NCBI GenBank assembly: GCA_012514775.1
Contig: JAAYZQ010000399.1
Location: 1-16,142 of the forward strand
Direction: 5' to 3'
Source: Anaerolineaceae bacterium
GTDB lineage: Bacteria > Chloroflexota > Anaerolineae > JAAYZQ01
DNA length: 16,142 nucleotides
Below, piece by piece: positions 1 through 8,064 of the stretch. The position numbers were made by a program, and so were the translations under genes. The notes beneath the pieces are model-generated. The model was given only the letters and a program-made list of their open reading frames with translations. It was not told the DNA's origin and made no database searches. Position 1 is the first letter of the stretch, and every line of letters begins with the position of its first letter.

Positions 1-155
1 ACCCCACCATCAATTACGAGGTCCCCGACCCCGAATGTGACCTGGACTATGTGCCCAACGTGGCACGCAAGGCCGGCGTTCGCACCACCCTGTCCAACTC
101 TTTCGGGCTCGGTGGGCAGAACGCCTGTCTCGTACTGAGGTGTTACCAGGAATAA
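1..155 (+). CDS. fabF: 3-oxoacyl-ACP synthase II, C-terminal fragment
   Basis: Only the last 51 codons are in the window; the gene begins upstream and ends at TAA 153-155. The visible peptide runs [19 protein letters not shown] and ends in [15 protein letters not shown] followed by CYQE. This matches the C-terminal strand-loop of type II beta-ketoacyl-ACP synthases, where NSFGFGGxN forms part of the active-site gate. FabF condenses malonyl-ACP with a growing acyl-ACP in fatty acid elongation in the cytoplasm. The catalytic Cys and two His lie upstream and cannot be checked. The next gene starts 3 bases after the stop, and its ribosome site (AGGA at 147-150) lies inside the fabF end, so the two are probably cotranscribed. 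FabB or a polyketide-type KS is less likely given the short, typical FabF ending. Confidence 0.88.
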   Translation, partial: PTINYEVPDPECDLDYVPNVARKAGVRTTLSNSFGLGGQNACLVLRCYQE

Positions 156-158
156 ATC

Positions 159-863
159 ATGCAAATTATCACGAATGAAAGAAAAGTGGCCCGCGGAGAG
201 CGCGTGGGCAAGATCGCAACCCTCGTCGGCCTGGGCTTTCTCACCGCGGGGCTGATCATCTCGTTGACCGTCCGCGACATGCCCATGGTCTGGATATCGT
301 TTGCCTGTCTGCTGGTGGGGCTGGTGGCTTCCAGCATCGGCACGATGAACATGAACCGCTGGATCAAGCAGCCGCGGGCCGACGTGGCCCTGGCCCAGGG
401 GCTGAAGGGGTTTGACGACAAGTATCGTCTCTACAATTATTGGCTGCCCGCCCCCCACGTCCTCCTTGGGCCCACGGGGCTCTACGTCCTCACCGCCCTG
501 GGGCAGGACGGCGCCATCAGCTACGACGGCAACAGGTTCCAGCGCAAGTTCAGCGCGGCACGCCTCGTGCGCTTTATGGCCGAAGAGGGCTTGGGCCGGC
601 CCTTCCAGGAGGGTGACAGCCAGGTGGCGAGCCTGCAAGAGTTCATCGAGAAGAACGGCATCGCCGAGGACGTCGATATCCAGAACGTCCTCGTGTTCTA
701 CAGCCCGCGCGCCGACCTGCAGATCGCCGACGCACCGCGGCCCGTGGTCAGCACCAAGGGCCTCAAGAAGGCGCTGCGCCGCCAGTCGGGCGAGCGGCTG
801 CCGGCCAGCCTGTACGAGAAGCTGCAAACCCTCTTTGACACGGCTGTGCAGCAGCTGAGCTAA
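159..863 (+). CDS. two-helix membrane protein with NERD-like domain
   Basis: 234 residues. ATG at 159 is preceded by AGGA 8 bases upstream, inside the end of fabF. After a charged N-terminus there are two hydrophobic segments at about residues 20-38 and 43-62, then a soluble C-terminal domain facing the cytoplasm. Within that domain, at about 95-125, HVLLGPTGLYVLTALGQDG followed by a predicted strand resembles the start of NERD (nuclease-related) domains, which typically read hhhvGPxGhfhIExK. The usual glutamate and lysine of the nuclease core are not seen at the expected place (LTALG), so catalytic activity is doubtful. The C-terminus (RRQSGERLPASLYEKLQTLF) is helical. Function is unknown. 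It may simply travel with fabF as a second gene. It converges on cydC, with 18 bases between the stops. Gene call strong, domain call weak. Confidence 0.72.
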   Translation: MQIITNERKVARGERVGKIATLVGLGFLTAGLIISLTVRDMPMVWISFACLLVGLVASSIGTMNMNRWIKQPRADVALAQGLKGFDDKYRLYNYWLPAPHVLLGPTGLYVLTALGQDGAISYDGNRFQRKFSAARLVRFMAEEGLGRPFQEGDSQVASLQEFIEKNGIAEDVDIQNVLVFYSPRADLQIADAPRPVVSTKGLKKALRRQSGERLPASLYEKLQTLFDTAVQQLS

Positions 864-881
864 CCGGCAGTCGTACCGGGA

Positions 882-2657
882 TCACCCTATCTCGCTGTTC
901 TGCAGCCGCCACATGCGCAGATAGGGACCGTCGGCCTGCAGCAGATTGGCGTGGGTCCCGCGCTGGACGACGCGCCCGCCGTCCAGCACCAGGATCTCGC
1001 GGGCGGCTTCCAGGCCGGCCAGGCGGTGGGTGACCAAAAGGGTGGTGCGGCCGGCGGCCAGGGCGCGGATGCTGGCCAGCACCTCCTGCTCGGCCAGGGC
1101 GTCCAGGTTGGCGGTGGGCTCGTCCAGGAGGAGGAGAGGGGCGTCCTTGAGGATTGCCCGGGCGATGGCCAGGCGCTGGCGCTGACCGGCGCTGAGGCGG
1201 AGCCCTTGCTCGCCGATCCACGTATCATAGCCCTCGGGCAGCGCCGCGACCTCGTCGTGGATGCGCGCCTGGCGGGCGGCCTCGACCATCTCGGCCTCGG
1301 AGGCGCCGGGCCGCGCCAGGAGCAGGTTCTCGCGGACCGTGGCGTTGAACAGATGCGCCTCCTGGGCCACGACGGCCACCAGGCGGTGCACTTCCTCCTG
1401 GGCCAGCTCCCGCAGCTCTCGCTCTCCGATCCGGATCTTGCCCCGGCGATATTCCCAGAAACGCAGCAGCAGGCCGACGAGGGTCGACTTGCCCGCGCCG
1501 CTCGGCCCGACGACGGCCACCAGGCCGCCCTGCGGCACCGAGAAGCTGATGCCCGCCAGGACCTCGGGGGCGCCGGGCGCGGCCGGATCGTAGGCAAAGT
1601 GCAGATCCTCTACCCGCAGGCCGGCCTCCACAGGCGGCGCCGCCGGGCGCGGCGGATCCGTCACTTCCGGCTCGGCGTCCACGATCTCGAACAGCCGCCG
1701 CGCGGCCTCGGCGTTGGCCCCCATCGCCTGGAAGGCAGCCGGCAGGGGAAGAAGGGCCTCGAACCCGGCTATGACGGCCAGGGCCACCACCGCCAGGTTG
1801 ACCCCGTCCAGGCGCCCGGCCGTGACGAGGGGGATGGCGACCGCCACCACGGCCACCGTGGCGGCATTGACCAGCAGGCCCGAGAGGGCGCGCTCCAGGC
1901 CGGTCACCCGGGCCATGCGCCCCTGGAGCTCGCCCAGCCGGCGGCCCAGGCGCTGCGTGCGGGCCAGGTGCTCCTCGCCCGCGCCCAGGGCCAGCAGGTC
2001 GGCCAGGCCCTGGGTGCCCTCCACCAGGACGGCGTTGAGCTCCGCGCGCGCCTGCACCATCCCTCTGCCCGTGGAGCGGGCCAGGGCGCGGGCCAGGAGG
2101 GGCAGGGCGATGCCGGCCAGGATCAGAAACCCCAGGAGGGCAAGGGCCAGGCGAGGATCCATGCTTCCCAGCAGCAGCAAGACCAGGATAGAGGATAGCA
2201 GGGCCACCGCCAGGGGCGCCAGGACCCGCAGATAAAAGTTCTCCAGCGTCTCGACGTCGGCCACGACGCGGCCCAGGAGATCGCCGCTGCGAAAGGCCCA
2301 CAGGCGGGCAGGGGCCAGGGGCTCCAGGGCGGCATAGAACCAGACGCGCAGCCGGGCCAGGAGCCGGAAGGTCACGTCGTGGGACACGGTCCGCTCCAGG
2401 TAGCGGGCCACGCCGCGGGCAATGCCGAAAAAGCGCACGCCGACGATGGCAACCTGCAGCTCGGCGATGGACGGCTGCAGGGCCGCGCGGGAGATGAGAT
2501 AGGCCGAAGTGGCCATGAGGCCCAGGCCGCTGGCCACGGTCAAGAAGCCGAGGAGCGCGGCCAGGGCCATGCGCCGCGCATAGGGCGCTGCCAGGGCCAG
2601 CAGGCGCCAGGCCGGCCCCCCTTCCCGGGCGGCCGCGGCGCGGCCCGGCGCGGTCAC
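882..2657 (-). CDS. cydC: thiol reductant ABC exporter, subunit CydC
   Basis: 591-residue fused membrane and ATPase subunit. The first 310 residues form a type I exporter transmembrane domain with about six helices. Residues 345-585 are the nucleotide-binding domain: Walker A GPSGAGKST near 384-392, Q-loop Gln near 432, Walker B LLLLDEPTANLD near 508-519, H-loop His near 544. The stretch SAYLISRAALQPSIAELQVA and the RYLERTVSHD segment (86-94) are typical of CydC. The signature is LSAGQ instead of LSGGQ. In E. coli, CydDC exports glutathione and cysteine to the periplasm and is needed for cytochrome bd assembly. The start is GTG at 2657, overlapping the cydD stop as GTGA, with GGAGGT about 7 bases before it. 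Together with CydD it forms the heterodimer. No cydAB is present in this window. Confidence 0.93.
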   Translation of the reverse strand: MTAPGRAAAAREGGPAWRLLALAAPYARRMALAALLGFLTVASGLGLMATSAYLISRAALQPSIAELQVAIVGVRFFGIARGVARYLERTVSHDVTFRLLARLRVWFYAALEPLAPARLWAFRSGDLLGRVVADVETLENFYLRVLAPLAVALLSSILVLLLLGSMDPRLALALLGFLILAGIALPLLARALARSTGRGMVQARAELNAVLVEGTQGLADLLALGAGEEHLARTQRLGRRLGELQGRMARVTGLERALSGLLVNAATVAVVAVAIPLVTAGRLDGVNLAVVALAVIAGFEALLPLPAAFQAMGANAEAARRLFEIVDAEPEVTDPPRPAAPPVEAGLRVEDLHFAYDPAAPGAPEVLAGISFSVPQGGLVAVVGPSGAGKSTLVGLLLRFWEYRRGKIRIGERELRELAQEEVHRLVAVVAQEAHLFNATVRENLLLARPGASEAEMVEAARQARIHDEVAALPEGYDTWIGEQGLRLSAGQRQRLAIARAILKDAPLLLLDEPTANLDALAEQEVLASIRALAAGRTTLLVTHRLAGLEAAREILVLDGGRVVQRGTHANLLQADGPYLRMWRLQNSEIG

Positions 2658-4402
2658 GCCGGCACCTCCGCCCGGTAGGCCGTCACCAGGCGCCGGTAAA
2701 GCCCGCCCCGCGCCAACAGCTCGTCGTGGCTGCCCTCTTCGACGACGCGCCCGCCGTCCAGCACCAGGATGCGGTCGGCGCGGTAGATGGTGTGCAGCCG
2801 GTGGGCGATGATCAGCGCCGCGCGACCCCGCAGCAGGCGCTCCAGCGCCTCCTGGATCGACTGCTCCACCTGGGGGTCCAGGTTGGCAGTGGCCTCGTCC
2901 AGGAGTAGCAGGGGCGCATCCTGCAAGAAGGCGCGGGCCAGGGCCAGGCGTTGTGCCTGCCCGCCGCTCAGGCGGGCGCCTCGCTCGCCCAGGAGCGTAT
3001 CGTAGCCCTGGGGCAGGCGCGACACGAACTCGTGGGCACGGGCCTGGCGCGCCGCCCAGATGACCTCGTCGGGCGTGGCGGAGGGACGGGCCAGCCGGAT
3101 GTTATCGGCCACGGTCCCGTAAAAAAGGGCCGGGTTCTGCGACACCCAGGCGACCTGCCGCCGCCAGGCCACGGGATCCAGGGCTGCCAGGGGCCGGCCT
3201 CCCGCCGTGATGGTGCCCCGGTCGGGCTCCAGGAAGCGCAGCAGGAGATAGGCGACAGTGCTCTTGCCCGCCCCGCTGGGGCCCACCAGCGCCACCGTTT
3301 CGCCGGGCGCCAGGGAGAGCGACAGGCCCTTCAGGGCCGGCCGCGCTCCCTCGTCGTAGGCCAGGTGCACGTCCTCGAAGACGAGGGGCAGGGGCGAGGC
3401 CGGCAGCGGGGCCGGGGGAACAGGCGCGGCCCGCCTCGCGGCCTGGGGCTCCACGTCCAGCACCTCCCAGATGCGGCGGGCGGCGGCGACGCCCTGCATG
3501 CCGGCGTGAAAGCGGACCCCCAGGAGCCGCAGGGGCAGGTAGAACTCGGGCGCCAGGACGAGGACAAAGAGCGCCTGCTCGAAGGCGATGTGCCCGCCCA
3601 GCAGCCGCAGGCCGACCTGCACGGCGACGACGGCCGTGCTCAACGTGGCAACCATCTCCAGGGCCAGGGCCGAGAGAAAGGTGACGCGCAGCACCCCCAT
3701 GGTCGTGCGACGGTAGCGCTCGCTGACGGCGGCGATGGACCGGAGCTGCTCCCGGCTGCGGCCCAGGGCCTTGAGGGTCGCCAGGCCCTGGAGCACGTCC
3801 AGGAAGTGGGCGCTCATGCGCCCCAGGGCGGTCCACTGCCGGCGGGTCAGTGCCTCGGCGGCGCGGCCGATGAGGACCATAAAGACGGGGATGAGGGGCG
3901 CGGTGAGCAGGAGGACGATCCCGGAGACCCAGTCCAGGGGAAAGACGATGAGCAGCACGGACAGGGGCACCAGGGCCGCCAGGGCAAGCTGGGGCAGGTA
4001 CTGGCGAAAGTAGGCATCCAGGGCCTCGACGCCCTCGACGAGGGTGGCCGCCAGCTCGCCGCTGCGTTCTCCCTGGACGTAGGCCGGGCCCAGGGCCAGG
4101 AGGTGGGCCGCCAGGCGGCGGCGTAGGTCGTCCTTCACCCGGTCGGCCACGCGGTGAGCGGCCAGCTCGCTGCTCCAGGTCAGCCCGGCACGCAGGCCGG
4201 CCACGGCCAGGAAGAGGAGCAGCCAGGTCTGCACCCCGGCCAGCGTCTGCCCCCCGAGAAAGACCTGGGCGATTGCCCGGCTCAGGAGCCAGGCCTGGAC
4301 CACGATGGCGATGCCGCCCAGGGTGCCCAGGAGGACCGTCAGGGCCAGGGCCAGCCGCACGGCGGCCGCTTCGCCGAGGAGCCGCAGGTCGAGGAGCTTC
4401 AT
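2654..4402 (-). CDS. cydD: thiol reductant ABC exporter, subunit CydD
   Basis: 582 residues, normal for CydD. The membrane domain spans roughly residues 15-310 (helices near 17-45, 57-75, 135-155, 158-180, 245-265, 275-290). The ATPase domain follows: Walker A GPSGAGKST 374-382, Q-loop Gln 422, canonical LSGGQ 478-482, Walker B LLLLDEATANLD near 498-509, H-loop His 534. The membrane segments QGERSGELAATLVEGVEALD and YFRQYLPQLALAALVPL are characteristic of CydD. It is the partner of CydC, so one ATP site pairs a canonical signature with a modified one. ATG at 4402 overlaps the methyltransferase stop as ATGA. No strong Shine-Dalgarno precedes it, so translation is probably coupled to the gene before it. 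Confidence 0.94.
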   Translation of the reverse strand: MKLLDLRLLGEAAAVRLALALTVLLGTLGGIAIVVQAWLLSRAIAQVFLGGQTLAGVQTWLLLFLAVAGLRAGLTWSSELAAHRVADRVKDDLRRRLAAHLLALGPAYVQGERSGELAATLVEGVEALDAYFRQYLPQLALAALVPLSVLLIVFPLDWVSGIVLLLTAPLIPVFMVLIGRAAEALTRRQWTALGRMSAHFLDVLQGLATLKALGRSREQLRSIAAVSERYRRTTMGVLRVTFLSALALEMVATLSTAVVAVQVGLRLLGGHIAFEQALFVLVLAPEFYLPLRLLGVRFHAGMQGVAAARRIWEVLDVEPQAARRAAPVPPAPLPASPLPLVFEDVHLAYDEGARPALKGLSLSLAPGETVALVGPSGAGKSTVAYLLLRFLEPDRGTITAGGRPLAALDPVAWRRQVAWVSQNPALFYGTVADNIRLARPSATPDEVIWAARQARAHEFVSRLPQGYDTLLGERGARLSGGQAQRLALARAFLQDAPLLLLDEATANLDPQVEQSIQEALERLLRGRAALIIAHRLHTIYRADRILVLDGGRVVEEGSHDELLARGGLYRRLVTAYRAEVPA

Positions 4403-5235
4403 GGCGCCCGGGAAGCCGGCTGCACTCCCGGCGCGGGGCCGCCCAGCCGGCCGACCAGCATGTCCAGCATCAGATCCGTGGGAAAGGTCAGGGTCTGGCC
4501 GGAATCCTCGGCCGCTGCCAGGGCCCTCTCGATCCGCTCCAGGCCGGCGGCATAGGCCTCGTCGTCCAGGAGCGTGAGCTGCGAGGTGGCATCCTTGCCC
4601 AGGAAGGGATCGCGCAGCACGGCGCGGCCGACCTTGGCGTCATAGATCGTTTCCACGGTTCGCCAGGACAGCCGCTCAAAGCCCGCGGCGATCATCCAGT
4701 CGGCCACGGTACCCCACGAGGGAAAGCGGGCCAGGTCGGCCTCGTAGGTGCCGGGAAAATAGTCGTACACGTACCAGCCCGCCCGCGCCCGCCGGGGATC
4801 CATGCCGGCCACGGCCAGGGCGCCCCCGGCGCGCAACAGGCGCCGGGCCTCGGCCACGAAACCGGGCCGGTCGTCAAAGTGATGGATGGCGTTGACGCAG
4901 TACACCAGGTCAAAGGTGCCGCCGGAAAAGGGCAGCCGCCCGGCACGGCCGCGGACGAGGTCCAGGGTCACGGGGCGCTGCCGGGCCTGCTGGAGCATCC
5001 CTGCCGACAGGTCCAGGCCGCAGAGGCGGTGGCCGCCCTCCAGGCTCGCCAGCCAGTGCCCGGTGCCGCAGCCCACCTCCAGGATGGAAAGAGTTTCCCG
5101 ATCCCGGGCAGGCTCGCCGGCCAGTTCCCGGGCCAGGGAGCGGAGGGCAACTGCCACCCCGCGGGTAGCGTTGGCGGCGAAACGCCGGTTGTAGCCGGGA
5201 GCGATGCGATCGTAGTCGACGCGCGGTTCAGCCAT
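4399..5235 (-). CDS. class I SAM-dependent methyltransferase
   Basis: 278 residues. The Rossmann-fold SAM-binding motif I is ILEVGCGTGHW at residues 51-61. The acidic end of strand 2 is CGLDLS (72-77), motif II lies near FDLVYCVNAIHHF (108-120), and motif III near LLRAGGALAV (133-142). This is the UbiE/Methyltransf_11 type of fold. The substrate cannot be told from sequence; the C-terminal part (residues 150-278) is less typical and may be the substrate domain. ATG at 5235 has AGGGGA about 10 bases upstream. It lies 36 bases after the EamA-type gene and overlaps cydD by ATGA, so it is in the same transcript. A thiol or a small secreted metabolite would fit the neighbours, but that is only an inference. 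Gene call and fold are strong, substrate unknown. Confidence 0.85.
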   Translation of the reverse strand: MAEPRVDYDRIAPGYNRRFAANATRGVAVALRSLARELAGEPARDRETLSILEVGCGTGHWLASLEGGHRLCGLDLSAGMLQQARQRPVTLDLVRGRAGRLPFSGGTFDLVYCVNAIHHFDDRPGFVAEARRLLRAGGALAVAGMDPRRARAGWYVYDYFPGTYEADLARFPSWGTVADWMIAAGFERLSWRTVETIYDAKVGRAVLRDPFLGKDATSQLTLLDDEAYAAGLERIERALAAAEDSGQTLTFPTDLMLDMLVGRLGGPAPGVQPASRAP

Positions 5236-5271
5236 GGTGCCCGGTCCCCTGTCCGCCGCCCGAGACGCGGC

Positions 5272-6174
5272 TCACGACCCCCGGCCGGCTCCCGCCAGCT
5301 CGGCCCGCGAGGCGATATAGATGCCGGCGAGCACCAGGCTGCCGCCGGCCACGGTGGGCCCTGTGATCTCCTCGGCCAGGATCAGGTAGGCCAGGATGCT
5401 GGAGGCGATGGGCTCGGCCAGGATGACGATGGACACAAAGGTGGCCGACAGGTAGCGCAGAGCCCAGTTCAGGCTGCTGTGGCCCACGAGCTGCGGCCCC
5501 AGGCCCAGGGCCAGAACCAAGCCGTAGGCGGCCGGCGTATGGCCGAGGAGAGGCTCGCCCGCCGCCAGCAGGACCGCCAGGAGGGTCAGCATGCCCGTGC
5601 CATACACCAGGGCCACGTAGGCCGAAAGCGACAGTCGGCCGCGCACCCGCCGGCCGATGATCAGATAACCGGCCACCATGCCGCCCCCGGTCAGGGCCAG
5701 CAGGTCGCCCAGCAGATGGTCGCCGCCTCGCCCAAAGTCGGCCCAACTGATGGCAATGCCGCCCGCCGCCGCCAGGAGGATGCCCAGGGCGAGGAGCGAG
5801 CCGGGCCGCTCGCGCAGGAAGAGCCAGGAGCCCAACGCGACAAAGATGGGGCCCGTGGACGCCAGGACGACCGAGCTGGCGACGGAGGTATAGCCCAGGG
5901 ACGCGATCCAGGCGGCAAAGTGCAGCCCCAGGAAGAGGCCGGACAGGGCCAGGAGCGCCACGTCGCGCCGGGTGAGGTCCCTGATCTCGGCGCGGCGCGT
6001 GGCCCAGGCGTAGGGCAGCAGAACCGCGGAGGCCACGAGAAGCCGCCAGGCCGCAATGGCCAGGCTGGGCATCCCCTCGGCCTGGGCCAGGCGGATCAGG
6101 ATGGATGCAAAAGAGACGGCCAGGACGCCGACGGCCAGGCCGGCCAGGAGACGAGTGCGCGAGATCTCGACCAT
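5272..6174 (-). CDS. EamA/DMT-family transporter
   Basis: 300 residues and highly hydrophobic, with ten predicted transmembrane helices arranged as two EamA repeats (about 8-140 and 155-290). The family-typical segments are LAVSFASILIRLAQ at the N-terminus, GPIFVALGSWLFLRERP in repeat 1 and LAEPIASSILAYLILAEEITG in repeat 2. The last is the PxxxxxxxxxxxxE pattern of drug/metabolite transporters. Members export amino acids, nucleosides or other small metabolites across the inner membrane; E. coli EamA exports cysteine and O-acetylserine. ATG at 6174 has GGGGAG just upstream. This is the first gene of the operon with the methyltransferase and cydDC, served by the promoter at 6210-6238. The substrate is not identifiable from sequence alone. 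Confidence 0.87.
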   Translation of the reverse strand: MVEISRTRLLAGLAVGVLAVSFASILIRLAQAEGMPSLAIAAWRLLVASAVLLPYAWATRRAEIRDLTRRDVALLALSGLFLGLHFAAWIASLGYTSVASSVVLASTGPIFVALGSWLFLRERPGSLLALGILLAAAGGIAISWADFGRGGDHLLGDLLALTGGGMVAGYLIIGRRVRGRLSLSAYVALVYGTGMLTLLAVLLAAGEPLLGHTPAAYGLVLALGLGPQLVGHSSLNWALRYLSATFVSIVILAEPIASSILAYLILAEEITGPTVAGGSLVLAGIYIASRAELAGAGRGS

Positions 6175-6209
6175 TGCTCCCCATTGCCACGGGCCTTTCT
6201 CGGCCTGTG

Positions 6210-6238
6210 ATTATACCAGGCTTTGACGCAGACGCCAA
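6210..6238 (-). promoter_or_regulatory. sigma-70 type promoter of the EamA-methyltransferase-cydDC operon
   Basis: Read on the minus strand, the -10 box is TATAAT (6215-6210) and the -35 box is TTGGCG (6238-6233), separated by exactly 17 bases. The expected transcription start is near 6203, leaving a leader of about 28 bases before the ATG at 6174. The perfect -10 and optimal spacing make this one of the clearer promoters in the window. Confidence 0.7.
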
Positions 6239-6276
6239 GAGCCCGAGGCGCCAGGCGCAGGGCGCGCGGCAGGGGG

Positions 6277-7971
6277 TTAGCGGCAGGTGTTATAGTCGCT
6301 TCCGAGAAGGATTTCCAGGTCGACATCCTGCCCATCGTCCGGCAGGCGGACCACGTCCTCGGGCCCAAGGCCCAGCACCCGGGTGAGAAGCTCCACGGCC
6401 ACGGGGCGGTCGCGGTAGACCAGTAGTTGCGAGTGCTCCCGCCCGCCCTCACCCGTGGAAGACTCTAAAACCTCCAGGCCGCGCCAGCGGAGCTCGGCCG
6501 CCAGAAGCCCGGCCAGGTCGGGGTTGCCCGTGCCGTTACGCACCAGGACACGGACCGGGACGGCCGGGCTCGGGCCGGTTTCCCTGGCTGCCAGGGGGTT
6601 GTCGACAAGCGGATCTGCGCTCGCTGCCCTTCGGGATTCCGGCGCGCGGGGATCGGGATCGGCGTCGGCGTCTCCCCCGGGGCCAGGCGCGGCCTCCCTG
6701 CCTGGAGAGGGCGCGTCCGCCCCTGCGACCAGGTCCGTCAGCAGCTCCAGGGCGGTGTGGAGCTGTTCGTCCCGGCTGCTCCGCAGCTCGCCCGGCGTGA
6801 TGGGCTCCTCGCCGCCCGGCACCAGGGGCAGGGCATCGTCGGGCAGGGCCACCGTCACGTCGGGTTCGAGGCCCCGTTTCCAGATGACCCGGCCGGCGGG
6901 CGTGAGCCATTCCTCGGTGGCCATGAGGACGGCCGAGCCGTCGGACAGGGGGAACTGCAACAGGACGGTTCCGGTGCCAAAGGTGGTCTGGCCCACCACC
7001 GTGGCCCGCTGCGCATCCTGCAGCGCCCCGGCCACAATCTCGGCCGCGCTGGCCGTCCCCTGGTTGATGAGGACTGCGAGGGGGAGATCGAGGGCGGCAT
7101 CCCCCGGCTCCACGGGAACGGGCCGCGTCTCTCCCGAGGCATCGCGCACCAGGAGGACATTGCCGGCCGCGAGGAACTGGCTCGCAGTGCCAACGGCCTC
7201 GTTCAACAGACCCCCGGGGTTGTTGCGCAGGTCGAGGACGATCCCCTGCAGCCCCTGCTCCCTGATGGCGGTCAGGGCCTCGGCAAGCTCGTCGCTGACG
7301 CCGGCACTGAAGGAGGCAAGGCGCACGAGGGCCACGTCCGTGCCCGCAATTGGTTGCCAGGTCAGGCTCTCGAGGGCGATGCGGGCCCTGGTGATGGTCA
7401 CTTCACGCGTCTCGCCCGTATCGTCGCCGAGGATGGTGAGGCGCACGGTGGTGCCGGCCGGCCCCGTCACGCGGGCCACAACCTCTTCAATGGCCATACC
7501 GGCGACCTGCTCGCCGTCGACGGCGACGATGACGTCGCCGGGACGCAGCCCGGCCCGCTCGGCAGGCGAGCCGTCGATGGGTGTGACAATGACCACGCGG
7601 CCATCTTGCACCTGGACCTCGACGCCGATGCCTTCCAACTCGCCCCGTACCGAGTTCAGGTGTGTTCGTAGCTCGTCAGGGGTCAGAAAGCGGCTGTGGC
7701 CCTCGTCTCCCAGGGCATCCACCATGCCCTGCAGCGCCCCGTACGTAATCTGGCGCGGCTCGGTGGTCGCGCTCCGCACATAGTTCTCCTGGATGACGTT
7801 CCACGTCTCGGCCATCAGCCGGAACTCGGACTCGGCGTCCACCGGCATGTTGGCCAGGGGAACAAAGCGAGCCAGGACCTGGCGGTCAAGGAACACCCCA
7901 GCCACAACGCCAAGGGTCAGGAGAACGAACGCCGAAAGGAAAACCAGGGCACAAGCCAGCCAACGTTTCAT
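6277..7971 (-). CDS. S41-family C-terminal processing peptidase homologue with LytR_C-like tail
   Basis: 564 residues from ATG 7971, which has GGAGG just upstream; longer in-frame starts run into the promoter. An N-terminal membrane anchor or signal lies at residues 5-28. A PDZ domain follows at about 111-196 (GIGVEVQ, RAGLRPGDVIVAVDG) and an S41 core at about 205-385 (LDLRNNPGG, GTASAAEIVAGALQDAQRA). The presumed nucleophile Ser is residue 308. The catalytic Lys normally found in TFGKG, 25 residues later, is Thr333 (TFGTG), and the Gln of the CtpB Ser-Lys-Gln triad is Leu337. A Pro/Asp-rich linker (about 414-470) leads to a C-terminal domain (471-560) starting VPVRVLVRNGTGNPDLAGLL, which resembles LytR_C. 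The protein is probably extracytoplasmic and may bind or process envelope proteins. Peptidase activity is uncertain because of the substitutions. Confidence 0.87.
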   Translation of the reverse strand: MKRWLACALVFLSAFVLLTLGVVAGVFLDRQVLARFVPLANMPVDAESEFRLMAETWNVIQENYVRSATTEPRQITYGALQGMVDALGDEGHSRFLTPDELRTHLNSVRGELEGIGVEVQVQDGRVVIVTPIDGSPAERAGLRPGDVIVAVDGEQVAGMAIEEVVARVTGPAGTTVRLTILGDDTGETREVTITRARIALESLTWQPIAGTDVALVRLASFSAGVSDELAEALTAIREQGLQGIVLDLRNNPGGLLNEAVGTASQFLAAGNVLLVRDASGETRPVPVEPGDAALDLPLAVLINQGTASAAEIVAGALQDAQRATVVGQTTFGTGTVLLQFPLSDGSAVLMATEEWLTPAGRVIWKRGLEPDVTVALPDDALPLVPGGEEPITPGELRSSRDEQLHTALELLTDLVAGADAPSPGREAAPGPGGDADADPDPRAPESRRAASADPLVDNPLAARETGPSPAVPVRVLVRNGTGNPDLAGLLAAELRWRGLEVLESSTGEGGREHSQLLVYRDRPVAVELLTRVLGLGPEDVVRLPDDGQDVDLEILLGSDYNTCR

Positions 7972-8015
7972 GTATCCTCCAACCAGACCAGGCAGGTACG
8001 GGCGACAAGGCGCAA
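7968..8015 (-). other. possible 15-codon leader ORF coupled to the S41 gene
   Basis: In the leader of the S41 gene, GGAGGAG (8025-8019 on the minus strand) is followed after 3 bases by TTG at 8015. The frame reads MRLVARTCLVWLEDT and stops at TGA 7970-7968, overlapping the S41 ATG as ATGA. Translation could be coupled. The TTG start and short length make this tentative; the Shine-Dalgarno-like sequence may be chance. Confidence 0.2.
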
Positions 8016-8064
8016 CTACTCCTCCGGGAGGGTCAGCCCGACAGGAGCGAGTGATTGCACAGCC

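Noticed and set aside
864..881. Small CCGG-n8-CCGG hairpin between two convergent stops
   Set aside because: The stem is only four base pairs and no T-tract follows on either strand, so it is not supported as a terminator.
951..2198. Plus-strand open frame of 415 codons
   Set aside because: Mirror of cydC; no ribosome site and no recognisable domain, while the opposite strand has all ABC motifs.
4273..6210. Plus-strand open frame of 645 codons
   Set aside because: It lies opposite the EamA, methyltransferase and cydD genes, which have clear domains. Its product is Gly/Gln/Arg/Pro-rich low complexity with no motif, as expected for antisense frames in high-GC DNA.
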